Below the pieces are notes generated by a model that did not search any database, was not told the origin of the DNA, and worked only from the letters and a program-made list of their open reading frames with translations. A DNA stretch of 64,000 bases from an uncultured Desulfobacter sp. (GTDB taxonomy: Bacteria > Desulfobacterota > Desulfobacteria > Desulfobacterales > Desulfobacteraceae). Position 1 is the stretch's first letter. Every line of letters starts with the position of its first letter. The translations under genes were made by a program, and so were the position numbers. Where the stretch lies: contig NZ_OY762929.1 of assembly GCF_963666675.1 (NCBI RefSeq), positions 1,860,001-1,924,000 of the forward strand. Direction: 5' to 3'. Positions 9,192-17,607 of this stretch are shown piece after piece.

Positions 9192-11588
9192 ATGAAAGAT
9201 GAGGATAAAACCAAATCCCAACTTATCGCGGAACTGCGTGAACTGCGCAGTCAAACAGCCGTTTTTCCCCCTCTGCCCGAGGAAACACAAAGCATTGCCC
9301 TGGGTCTGACACGATTCTATTTTAAGAATGTATCCATCGGCATTCACCAGTTGGCAATGGACGGCCGAATTCTTAATGCCAACCCGTATGCTGCTGATAT
9401 GTTGGGGTACACCGTAAAAGAATTGACATCATTATCGATTTTTGAGATTGATCCCTTTTTGTCAGCCGATACCATGGAAACAGATTTCACAACGCTTGCC
9501 GCCTGCCAATGGGATAGTTTTGAAACGGTTCATTTGAAAAAAGATGGATCCCAGATCCCTGTGGAAATAACGAGCAACCGAATGGAATATGACGGACAAC
9601 AGTATGCCTTTGTATTCATTAAGGAGATCAGCAACCGCAAAAAGATGGAGAAAAAACTGCGCCAAAATGAACGGATGCTACGCCGCATTCTGGACATCGT
9701 GCCCTCCATGATTTTTGCAAAAAATGCTTCAGGCCGATTTCTCATGGTCAATCAGTCCATTGCACAAAGTTTGGGCATGACCGTGGAAGAACTTGTGGGC
9801 CGGCTGCACCGGGATGTCCATCCTGATCCCGATGAGGTGGAACGGATGCTCGCTGATGACCGCAGGGCCATGGAAGGCAGGGAACCTGTCTTTATCGCTG
9901 AAGAATCTTACAAGGACAGCACCGGGGCGACACGATGGCTTCAGACCATAAAGGTGCCGTGTGATGAAGAGGATTTCGGGGAGCCCGCCATTGTGGGTCT
10001 GGCCATGGACATCACCGAGCGCAAAAATAATGAAGAAAAATTGCATCGTCTCATCCATGACCTCAAAGAGAGTGAAGAACGCTTTAGGGCACTTCACAAC
10101 TCTTCTTTCGGCGGCATTACGATCCATGATAAAGGACGCATTCTTGAGTGTAATCAAGGGTTGTCGGAAATAACCGGTTATTCCATTAATGAGTTGATCG
10201 GAATGGACGGGATGCTGCTCATTGCACCAAAGTCCAGGGGAATGGTGATGGAGAGGATTCTTTCCGGCTACCAAGAACCCTATGAAGCCTTTGGCGTGCG
10301 TAAAAACGGGGACGAATTTCCGATCCGGCTGGCAGGCCGTAACATACCATACAAAGGCAAGCAGGTCAGAACGACGGAGTTCAGGGATATTACCGACCAA
10401 AAAAAAGCCGAAGGAGAGCTTCACCACCTTAAAAATTATCTTTCCAATATTATCGATTCCATGCCGTCGGTGCTGGTGGGGGTGGATCGTGATGGCCGGG
10501 TGACCCAGTGGAACCGTCAGGCCCGAAAAATCACCGGACTAAGTCGTGATGCGGTTTACAATCGCCCCCTGGCCCATGTCGTACCCTCTTTGGGCGGAGA
10601 GATGCATCAAATCGAAACTGCCATTCGTGAGTGTCGGGTAATCAGCCACCCAAAGGTTTCGCGCAAGACAAAGAGCGAAACACGTTACGAGAACATTACA
10701 ATTTTCCCCCTGACGGATAACGGTATGCAAGGAGCTGTCATCCGGGTGGACGATGTGACGGAACAGGTCCGCCTGGAGGAGATGATGATTCAGAGTGAAA
10801 AGATGCTCTCCGTCGGTGGACTTGCCGCAGGCATGGCCCATGAAATCAATAATCCTCTGGCCGGTATGTTGCAAACGGCCAATGTTATAAAATCACGACT
10901 GGGAGATTTGAGTCTTTCTGCCAATCTCAAGGTTGCCGATGACCTGGGGGTCTCTGTTGAGAAAATAGGGGCGTTCATGGAAAAGCGAAGCATTTTAAGG
11001 ATGATCGACGCCATCAATGCGTCTGGCCATCGGATCGCCGAGATTGTCAATAATATGCTCAGTTTTGCCAGAAAATCAGACGCCGCTTTTTCAATTTGTG
11101 ATCCCATTCAGCTTCTGGACAGGACCCTGGAGCTTGCCACCACCGATTATGATCTGAAAAAACAGCAGGATTTCAAAACCATCAAAATTGTGCGGGAGTA
11201 CGAAAAGAATCTGCCCATGATTCCCTGCGAAGGGGCAAAAATACAGCAGGTTTTACTAAATATTCTACGCAACGGTGCCCAGGCCATGCAGGATCAGAAC
11301 AGGGGCAGCCACGAAAGCCCCTGTTTTGTTTTAAGACTTGCCGGGGAAAACAGCATGCTGCGCATGGAGATCCAAGACAATGGCCCGGGAATGGATAAAG
11401 CCACCCAGTCAAGGATTTTTGAACCGTTTTTTACCACAAAGCCTGTGGGTGTGGGCACAGGCCTTGGATTATCGGTTTCATACTTTATCATTACACAAAA
11501 CCATGGCGGGACCATGGACGTGATTTCATCTCCGGGAAAAGGGGCAAATTTTATTATACGATTACCATTGGATGGGAGCAGACGATGA
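9192..11588 (+). CDS. PAS-domain sensor histidine kinase (soluble)
   Basis: This 798-residue kinase has no signal peptide or membrane segment. It has four PAS-like domains (about 40-155, 160-285, 293-410 and 415-530), a dimerisation/phosphoacceptor domain with His550 in GLAAGMAHEINNPLAG, and a HATPase_c domain with N box LLNILRNGAQAM, DNGPGMD and FEPFFTTKPVGVGTGLGL. From the fourth PAS on it is closely similar to the kinase at 25711-28692, so the two cores are paralogues. The ATG overlaps no upstream gene; GGGAG lies a few bases before it. The stop overlaps the next start by four bases (ATGA), coupling it to a PhnD-like binding protein. It has no receiver domain of its own, so it probably signals to one of the receivers further along the cluster. 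Confidence 0.92.
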   Translation: MKDEDKTKSQLIAELRELRSQTAVFPPLPEETQSIALGLTRFYFKNVSIGIHQLAMDGRILNANPYAADMLGYTVKELTSLSIFEIDPFLSADTMETDFTTLAACQWDSFETVHLKKDGSQIPVEITSNRMEYDGQQYAFVFIKEISNRKKMEKKLRQNERMLRRILDIVPSMIFAKNASGRFLMVNQSIAQSLGMTVEELVGRLHRDVHPDPDEVERMLADDRRAMEGREPVFIAEESYKDSTGATRWLQTIKVPCDEEDFGEPAIVGLAMDITERKNNEEKLHRLIHDLKESEERFRALHNSSFGGITIHDKGRILECNQGLSEITGYSINELIGMDGMLLIAPKSRGMVMERILSGYQEPYEAFGVRKNGDEFPIRLAGRNIPYKGKQVRTTEFRDITDQKKAEGELHHLKNYLSNIIDSMPSVLVGVDRDGRVTQWNRQARKITGLSRDAVYNRPLAHVVPSLGGEMHQIETAIRECRVISHPKVSRKTKSETRYENITIFPLTDNGMQGAVIRVDDVTEQVRLEEMMIQSEKMLSVGGLAAGMAHEINNPLAGMLQTANVIKSRLGDLSLSANLKVADDLGVSVEKIGAFMEKRSILRMIDAINASGHRIAEIVNNMLSFARKSDAAFSICDPIQLLDRTLELATTDYDLKKQQDFKTIKIVREYEKNLPMIPCEGAKIQQVLLNILRNGAQAMQDQNRGSHESPCFVLRLAGENSMLRMEIQDNGPGMDKATQSRIFEPFFTTKPVGVGTGLGLSVSYFIITQNHGGTMDVISSPGKGANFIIRLPLDGSRR

Positions 11589-12511
11589 CGCCTGTGAAAT
11601 TAAGGCCGTGGCTCATGGTGCCGCTGCTGGTTGCTGCCGTCTGTTTAAAAACTGATATGGTACAGTCTAATGAGCACATTAACATAGGGTTTTCCCGGTC
11701 TATTATCGGCAGGTTCAACGAGAACGATGCCCTGGCTGTGATGAAGGCCTGGGCCACAGAATTGATGGTGTCTGAAAATTATGTTGTGAATGTTCAGCCG
11801 AAAATTTATGGGGATGCCGGGGAAATTAAAACGGCGCTTAAACAGAATCGGGTTGATTTTATCTGCTTTTCCACAAACGAATTTTTTGATTTTCAGCGTC
11901 TGCTGGACCAGGAGCGATTCATTTTTCCTGTGTATGGCGATAATATAACCCAAGATTATCTGTTGGTCGTCCGTAAAAACAGTCATATTAAAGCGCTCAA
12001 AGACCTTCAGGGTCGCTCCCTGATTTTTTTAAAAAATGCAAAAACCACGTTGTCGATTCTCTGGCTGGATGTGGAGCTGGCACGGTCAGGGATGCCGTCG
12101 ACAGGCCGGTTCTTTAAGCGGGTGACATCGGTGGGCAAGGTCAGTGATGCCCTTCTGCCTCTTTTTTTCGGCAAGGAGGATGCCTGTCTGGTGACCCGGA
12201 AGGGCTTTATGGTCATGGCTGATCTCAATCCTCAAATTTCACGTCAGCTTAAAATTCTGGTTGCTTCCAAAGGATACATACCGGGTTTTCTAGCGTTTCG
12301 TAAAAATTATCAATCAAAAATCAAGGAGATTACACTGAAACGAATTGAATTCTGGAACCAGGCCCCTTCCGGTCACCATATTCTTACCATTTTCCAGGTA
12401 GATGCGCTTGTGCCCAGGCCCTTTGAAGTTCTTGTGCCCACCATGGAAATGATCAAAGAACATCGGCGTTTGTTTGATGCTGAATCCCAGGCAAAGACCG
12501 ATATCCCATAA
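11585..12511 (+). CDS. PhnD-like periplasmic substrate-binding protein (first paralogue)
   Basis: This protein of 308 residues has an N-terminal hydrophobic export signal (about 8-25). The mature part starts with the GFSRSIIGRFNENDAL block and continues in the two-lobed fold of the phosphate/phosphonate (PhnD/SsuA/TAXI-like) binding protein class. The conserved parts are KTALKQNRVDFIC, LLVVRKNS, DLQGRSLIF, the Cys-containing DACLVTRKGF and ASKGYIPGFLAFRKNY. It has no ABC permease or ATPase neighbour. Instead it is coupled by an ATGA overlap to a histidine kinase. It is clearly paralogous to the protein at 14245-15204. I infer a sensory rather than transport role; the ligand is unknown. Confidence 0.85.
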   Translation: MTPVKLRPWLMVPLLVAAVCLKTDMVQSNEHINIGFSRSIIGRFNENDALAVMKAWATELMVSENYVVNVQPKIYGDAGEIKTALKQNRVDFICFSTNEFFDFQRLLDQERFIFPVYGDNITQDYLLVVRKNSHIKALKDLQGRSLIFLKNAKTTLSILWLDVELARSGMPSTGRFFKRVTSVGKVSDALLPLFFGKEDACLVTRKGFMVMADLNPQISRQLKILVASKGYIPGFLAFRKNYQSKIKEITLKRIEFWNQAPSGHHILTIFQVDALVPRPFEVLVPTMEMIKEHRRLFDAESQAKTDIP

Positions 12512-12800
12512 AAATATCCCCTTTTCAAATGGAGGGTCGGAAATACATGATCACGGCAGGTTTTACGAATGCCTTGATTTGCTTAAACGAAGCTTTGGGG
12601 CGGGGCGATATATTCTTCTGATTGTAGTCAATTTAGTATATCTATAGTATAGTAAACACATTACAAGAAAATATTCATTTAAAATTGGGCTTTCGTCCGA
12701 TCACTGGATCAAAGGATGACGCATTAATTCTCATTGTTCCTGAATTTAAAGAAAATTAAATTTTTTTTAAACCACAGTTAAGGATTTAAAAGGAATTTTG
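12512..12800. other. Intergenic region upstream of the TolC-type gene
   Basis: These 289 bases have no credible ORF. The stretch 12630-12670 is AT-rich with overlapping TATAGTATA-type -10-like sequences (for example TATAGT at 12643-12648, with TTGTAG at 12622-12627 at a short 15-base spacing). A promoter for the TolC-type gene is likely here but cannot be fixed by eye. Confidence 0.35.
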
Positions 12801-14228
12801 ATGGATAGGCAAAAAAATAGGTGCAAAGGTGCCGGAATTGTCATTGTTGTTTTCGTTATGTTGTTGACCATGAACGCAGGTTTTGCTCAAAGTGCGAATT
12901 TGCAAAAAAATGACGACATACAAAAAGCCGGATTGGAAATATGCCTGGAACAAGCCCTGGAGAACAATCGCCGCCGCCCAGCGTCACGGTTTGCCCTTGA
13001 GATGGCCCAGGCCCAGCACCGGCAGGCCCTTGCCGGTTACTGGCCCCAAATTACCGCCCGGGGAGGATATTCCCGGTTGGACGAGGCGGTTAATTTTAAT
13101 TTTTCTGCTGATTTTTCTGTTTCTGGACTTGGACCTGTTCCTGTAACGATTCCCATAGACGAGAATATCGACGTCCTGGTGGAAAAAAGTTACACCGCCG
13201 AGATTGAAGCGGCCTGGCTCCTATACGACGGGGGCATGCGAAAAGGATACAGAGAACAGACCCAGGGGCTTGTGGATATGATGAAACAGGAGGTCCGGCG
13301 CACGGATCTTGAGATCATTTACGATGTCAAACGGTTTTACTGGGGGGCGGTGATGGCCAAAAAACTGCACCGGGTGGGCCTTGACACCCTGTCCCGGATG
13401 AACGCCACCTTAAACCTGACCGAAACCATGTATAAAGAGGGGACCGGCACGGTGAAAAAAACAGACTGGCTCAACAACAAGGTTATGGTGGATACCCTGA
13501 GATCCATGGTTGCGTTGCTTGAAAAAAACAAGCTGATGTCCCGTGCCGCCCTGGCCAACACCATGGGGCTTTCCTGGGACAAAAGCGTAGAGCCTGAAGA
13601 TACGAAAATTCCCCTTTCGTCATTTACCACTGATATGGGGGAAATCGTGGAACAGGCATATTCGTTTAATCCGGACTGGGCCAAGGTGGAAGCCGGTCTC
13701 AATGCGGCGGCGGGTGCATTAAAAACCGCCCAAAGCGGATTTTTCCCAAAACTTGCCCTGACCGGCGAACTTCATAAATGGTGGCCGGATACGGACGGCG
13801 GGCTTGCCACCCCCGAAAATAAACAAGGATGGAGCTTTGGGATCGGCGTGGAAATCCCAATTTTCAGCGGTATGCTCACGGTCAATAAAATTGCAGCGGC
13901 CAGGGCCGCCATTGCAAAAATTAAAGAGGAACAACTGCTGCTCAAGGAGGGGATCGGGCTTCAGGTGCGCGATCTCCTTCTCTCCCTTGGTGCGGCCCGG
14001 AAGTCCTGTGATGCGTCGGGCAATGCCCTGACTGCTGCCAGGGAGAATCGAAAACTGAACGTGCGGGCCTACCAGAGTGAATTGGTGGAGACAGACGATG
14101 TGATCCAGGCCCAGTTAACCGAGGCCCTGATGGCCGCCCAGCATTACAAAGCCAGATATGAACATGCCGCTTTGCTGTCTCGCCTGGACCTGATCGTCGG
14201 CACTGAGGTGTTAACGCAGATGGAGTAA
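12801..14228 (+). CDS. TolC-family outer-membrane channel protein
   Basis: This 475-residue protein has an N-terminal signal peptide (hydrophobic core about 14-30, FAQS cleavage region) followed by the OEP repeat architecture: LEICLEQALENN near the N-terminus, long helical hairpins with QAQHRQALAGYWPQI, strand segments around YDGGMRKGYREQTQG, and a second half with GWSFGIGVEIPIFSG, SELVETDDVIQAQL and ALLSRLDLIVG. The ATG at 12801 is preferred over TTG 12798 because AGGA at 12791-12794 is then correctly spaced. TolC proteins form outer-membrane exit ducts for efflux or type I secretion. No membrane-fusion protein, RND pump or ABC exporter is adjacent, so it is an orphan. It sits between two PhnD-like paralogues, 16 bases before the second. 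Confidence 0.9.
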   Translation: MDRQKNRCKGAGIVIVVFVMLLTMNAGFAQSANLQKNDDIQKAGLEICLEQALENNRRRPASRFALEMAQAQHRQALAGYWPQITARGGYSRLDEAVNFNFSADFSVSGLGPVPVTIPIDENIDVLVEKSYTAEIEAAWLLYDGGMRKGYREQTQGLVDMMKQEVRRTDLEIIYDVKRFYWGAVMAKKLHRVGLDTLSRMNATLNLTETMYKEGTGTVKKTDWLNNKVMVDTLRSMVALLEKNKLMSRAALANTMGLSWDKSVEPEDTKIPLSSFTTDMGEIVEQAYSFNPDWAKVEAGLNAAAGALKTAQSGFFPKLALTGELHKWWPDTDGGLATPENKQGWSFGIGVEIPIFSGMLTVNKIAAARAAIAKIKEEQLLLKEGIGLQVRDLLLSLGAARKSCDASGNALTAARENRKLNVRAYQSELVETDDVIQAQLTEALMAAQHYKARYEHAALLSRLDLIVGTEVLTQME

Positions 14229-14244
14229 TACTCAAATTATAAAG

Positions 14245-15204
14245 ATGCGGAATAATCATTGGATAACATCTGTGCTGTTTCGGGTGTGGATCATGAGTCT
14301 GCCGGTCATTTTCGCCTTATTGGTGTCTGGCCCGGCAACGTCGGAAGAGATCGTCCATCTGGGATTTTCCAGATCAATCATCGGTGAGATTAACGAGAAT
14401 GATACGATGGCTGCATTGAAACTTCTGGGAACACAGTTGGTACTTAGGGAAGATCTTAAAATTAAAGTTCACACGACAATTTATAATGATATTGGCGAAA
14501 TTGAAAATGCGCTTAATCAAAATACGCTGGATCTTGTCAACTTAAGTGCCGTTGATTTTTTCCATTTGCAGAACCTGATTGCCCATGAACAATTTATCTT
14601 TGCCGTTTATGGGGGCAGTCTAAATGTTGAATACCTTCTGATCGTCCGGGAAAAGAGTCGTTTTTCAGATATTAAAGATCTTAACAAATCCGTTTTAATG
14701 TACCCAAAGGATGCCAGATCTGCCTTGAATCGCGTCTGGTTGGATGTTGAGCTTGCAAAGGCAGGTTTGCCGGCAGTAAAACAATTTTTTGATAAGGTGG
14801 TGCCTGTCAACAAGATCTCCGACGCTGTCCTTCCGGTATTTTTCGGCAAGACCGATGCCTGCCTGGTGACCCGGAACGGATTCGATACCATGGCGGAACT
14901 TAATCCCCAGATTTCACAACAGCTTAGAATCATGGCCGCGTCCAGGGGATACATCCCCGGTTTTCTGGGGTTTCGTAAAAACTATCAATCCAAAGTTAAG
15001 CGTATCATTGTAAACAATATTAAAAACTGGCATCAGACACCTGCCGGGCACCAGATTCTGACCATGTTTCAAATGGAGGATCTTGTATTAAATTCCATTG
15101 AAATACTCGGGCCTACAATGCAATTGATCAAGGAACACCGGCATTGGTTTGGGGCTGACAGCGCCCCCTCGGGCGCAATCCAAGGTAAGGGGGAAACATT
15201 TTAG
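14245..15204 (+). CDS. PhnD-like periplasmic substrate-binding protein (second paralogue)
   Basis: This 319-residue protein has a signal peptide (hydrophobic core about 10-30). The mature region opens with LGFSRSIIGEINENDTM and aligns through its whole length with the protein at 11585-12511. Shared blocks include WLDVELAKAGLP, VLPVFFGKTDACLVTRNGF, LNPQISQQLRI, ASRGYIPGFLGFRKNYQSK and the C-terminal GPTMQLIKEHRHWFG. It has no transporter partners and is followed by a small membrane ORF and a histidine kinase with a periplasmic domain, its likely signalling partner. The start ATG has only a weak ribosome-binding site (AAAG), which fits translational coupling to the TolC-type gene 16 bases upstream. 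Confidence 0.85.
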   Translation: MRNNHWITSVLFRVWIMSLPVIFALLVSGPATSEEIVHLGFSRSIIGEINENDTMAALKLLGTQLVLREDLKIKVHTTIYNDIGEIENALNQNTLDLVNLSAVDFFHLQNLIAHEQFIFAVYGGSLNVEYLLIVREKSRFSDIKDLNKSVLMYPKDARSALNRVWLDVELAKAGLPAVKQFFDKVVPVNKISDAVLPVFFGKTDACLVTRNGFDTMAELNPQISQQLRIMAASRGYIPGFLGFRKNYQSKVKRIIVNNIKNWHQTPAGHQILTMFQMEDLVLNSIEILGPTMQLIKEHRHWFGADSAPSGAIQGKGETF

Positions 15205-15218
15205 CAGAGCAGGTACAA

Positions 15219-15377
15219 ATGAAATTGTGCTTGAGTATGTTGGCCTTCTGTCTTTTGCTGGGGGCCGGGATCCTGTTTGAGTCTGCACTGGTCAATGTCT
15301 TTTTGTCGGAAAAGGGGCTTGGCACAAGCGATACTCTTTGTTGGAAAAAGATCAAGGGGCAGGCAAATGAGCGTTAA
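15219..15377 (+). CDS. Possible small membrane protein of 52 residues
   Basis: A short ORF starts with ATG at 15219 after AGCAGG (about 15208-15213) at good spacing and runs to TAA at 15375-15377. The protein is MKLCLSMLAFCLLLGAG..., a basic residue followed by a hydrophobic segment (about 3-28) and a polar tail with CWKKIKGQANER, so it would be a single-span or exported peptide. Its end overlaps the start of the next kinase by 11 bases (ATGAGCGTTAA), an arrangement that suggests translational coupling. It starts 14 bases after the preceding binding protein. I do not recognise a family. It could be real, or a leader ORF controlling the kinase. Confidence 0.5.
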   Translation: MKLCLSMLAFCLLLGAGILFESALVNVFLSEKGLGTSDTLCWKKIKGQANER

Positions 15378-17607
15378 GAACAAAAACAATCCTTTGAAAA
15401 AGAAAAAAGGCCGGCACCTAAGTATTTTTTTGCGTACCGTGCTTCTGGGATGGGGGTTGGCCATCATTCCCCTGTTTGTTTTCATGGTGATTACCGTTCC
15501 CAGACAAAAGGATATCTTTGTGAATACCATGGCGTCCAAAGCCAACGGCCTGGCGGCTTCACTGCATGATGAGGCTGCGAGTGCCGCCGTCAATGAAGAT
15601 TATTCCAGCGTTGTCAGTTCGGCCCAGATTTTACTAAAAGGGGACCCGGATATTGATTTTTTGATCATCATGAAAAATGATGGGTTTGCCCTGGTCATTG
15701 AGCAGAAAAAATGGACGGTATCCCAGTTGGATGATGCCCACTTTGTCAGACCGCTGCGGGAAACCTCATGGCAGATTGAAACAAGTCCCTTGTTCCAGCG
15801 GCGTATTTTTCATTTTGCCCAGCCCTTTGATTATTCGGGCATTCAATGGGGCTGGATTCATGTGGGGCTTTCCCTTGAAGAGTATGATCAAAGTGTTGAG
15901 GTGCTTTACAAGAGTACGGGCTATCTTGCATTGGTCTGTATTTTGATCAGCCTGTTCGGTTCCATTATTTATGCGCGGCAGATCGTCCAGCCGATTTTGG
16001 CGCTTCAATCCGTGGTCCAAAAGATTGCCGGAGGCGATCTGGCCGTCAGGGCCCAGACCCGCAGGAGAGATGAACTCGGTGAACTGGCGTTTTCCGTCAA
16101 CACCATGGCGGATGCCCTGTTGAAAAGAAATAATATTCTGGAAAGTGTCCGCTTTGCCGCCTATCATTTTTTGCAGGACCAGCCATGGCAGGAAAGTATC
16201 ATCAAAGTGCTTGAGGATATTGGCATGGGGGCTGATATCAGCAGGACCGTATTTCATAGAATTATAACGGATGACGACGATGTTTGGGCGGCAAAAAAAC
16301 ACTTTGAATGGACGGCCCCGGACATATCGCCTGAGTCGGAAGATCCGGAACACGGGATGATTTGTTTTGAAAAACGAGGTGTGGCACATTGGGCCGACAT
16401 TCTTGGGGCGGGTGAGCCCCTGTCGGTGTCCTTGCAGGATTGTTCTGCTGAAGAACAGATCCTTTTAGCGTATTCGCAAATTCAGTCTCTTATACTTATT
16501 CCTGTCTTTGTGGAAAGCAAATGGTGGGGCATTTTTGCCTTGGAAGAGTGTTTAGCACCACGGGAATGGACCTTGGCAGAGGTCAGCAGTTTCAGGGCCC
16601 TGGCGGACATGCTTGGGGCAACCGTTGTCCGGCAGGGGTTCCAAAAGGATCTGATCAAGGCAAGAGATAATCTTGAGGTTCAGGTTCAGCAGCGAACCCG
16701 GGAGCTTGAGCATCAGATTGAGGCCAAGGAACAGGCCTTATCTGACCTCTCCGTTGCCCAGGCATCACTGGTGGATGCCTCAAGGCAGGCCGGCATGGCA
16801 GAAGTCGCCACCGGCGTTCTCCATAATGTCGGCAATGTCCTCAACAGCGTTAATGTCTCAGCCACCCTGATTCTGGATACCCTGGGTGAGTCCAGGGCCG
16901 GCAATGTTTCGAAAATTGCCGGGATGATGGATATTCCCCCCGAAGATCTGGTTCGGTTTTTAACCCGGGACCCCAAGGGAACGCAGATCCCCAAATATCT
17001 GGTATCCCTTGGCAAGGCCCTTGCAGATGAACACGATCGGCTGTTTTCCGAAACCAAGGAACTTGCCGGCCGCATTGAGCACATCAAGGAGATTGTTGCC
17101 ATGCAGCAAAATTACGGCCGGGTTTCCGGGATCAGCGAAACCATTTCCCCTGAAAAGTTGATGGAAGATGCCTTGATGCTCAACCAAGGCGCCCTGGTCC
17201 GGCATAACATCGTTGTTGAAAAAAATTACGAAGCGCTTCCTGAACTGGTGGTGGACAAACACAAGGTGTTGCAGATTTTGTTAAATTTTATAAATAATGC
17301 AAAATACGCCTGCTCGGACAGTGACAAGACTGAGAAAATCATCACACTGGGCATATACAAGGGGCAACACAATACGGTCTGCCTCTCGGTAGCAGACAAC
17401 GGTGTCGGCATAGAATCTGAAAATTTGAACCGTATTTTTCAGCATGGCTTTACAACCCGGAAAACCGGGCACGGTTTCGGCCTGCACTCCGGTGCCCTGG
17501 CCGCCAAGGAGATGGGCGGACGTCTCTGGGTTGAGAGTGAAGGCCTGGGACACGGTGCCGTATTTACCGTTGAACTGCCGTTGGGTGCCGGGAAAGCCGT
17601 ATCATGA
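15367..17607 (+). CDS. Membrane histidine kinase with HAMP, GAF-like domain and LHNVGN-type core
   Basis: The ATG at 15367 is chosen because it is the first methionine just before the basic/hydrophobic N-terminus and follows AGGGGCAGG; a longer frame reaches 15277 but gives an unlikely N-terminus. The protein has 746 residues. It has TM1 (about 19-41), a periplasmic domain (about 42-178), TM2 (about 181-203), HAMP (about 204-256), a GAF-like region (about 270-435), a coiled coil (about 440-480), and an atypical phosphoacceptor helix with His486 in GVLHNVGNVLNS instead of the usual H-E-x-x-x-P. The ATPase domain shows INNAKYA, VADNGVGI and the motif FQHGFTTRKTGHGFGLHSG. The periplasmic domain could receive a signal from the PhnD-like protein upstream. 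Its stop overlaps the next start (ATGA). Confidence 0.88.
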   Translation: MSVKNKNNPLKKKKGRHLSIFLRTVLLGWGLAIIPLFVFMVITVPRQKDIFVNTMASKANGLAASLHDEAASAAVNEDYSSVVSSAQILLKGDPDIDFLIIMKNDGFALVIEQKKWTVSQLDDAHFVRPLRETSWQIETSPLFQRRIFHFAQPFDYSGIQWGWIHVGLSLEEYDQSVEVLYKSTGYLALVCILISLFGSIIYARQIVQPILALQSVVQKIAGGDLAVRAQTRRRDELGELAFSVNTMADALLKRNNILESVRFAAYHFLQDQPWQESIIKVLEDIGMGADISRTVFHRIITDDDDVWAAKKHFEWTAPDISPESEDPEHGMICFEKRGVAHWADILGAGEPLSVSLQDCSAEEQILLAYSQIQSLILIPVFVESKWWGIFALEECLAPREWTLAEVSSFRALADMLGATVVRQGFQKDLIKARDNLEVQVQQRTRELEHQIEAKEQALSDLSVAQASLVDASRQAGMAEVATGVLHNVGNVLNSVNVSATLILDTLGESRAGNVSKIAGMMDIPPEDLVRFLTRDPKGTQIPKYLVSLGKALADEHDRLFSETKELAGRIEHIKEIVAMQQNYGRVSGISETISPEKLMEDALMLNQGALVRHNIVVEKNYEALPELVVDKHKVLQILLNFINNAKYACSDSDKTEKIITLGIYKGQHNTVCLSVADNGVGIESENLNRIFQHGFTTRKTGHGFGLHSGALAAKEMGGRLWVESEGLGHGAVFTVELPLGAGKAVS

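Noticed and set aside
15766..16389. 207-codon minus-strand ORF inside a kinase gene
   Set aside because: It is antisense to the HAMP/GAF region of the kinase, with low-complexity frame-shadow composition.
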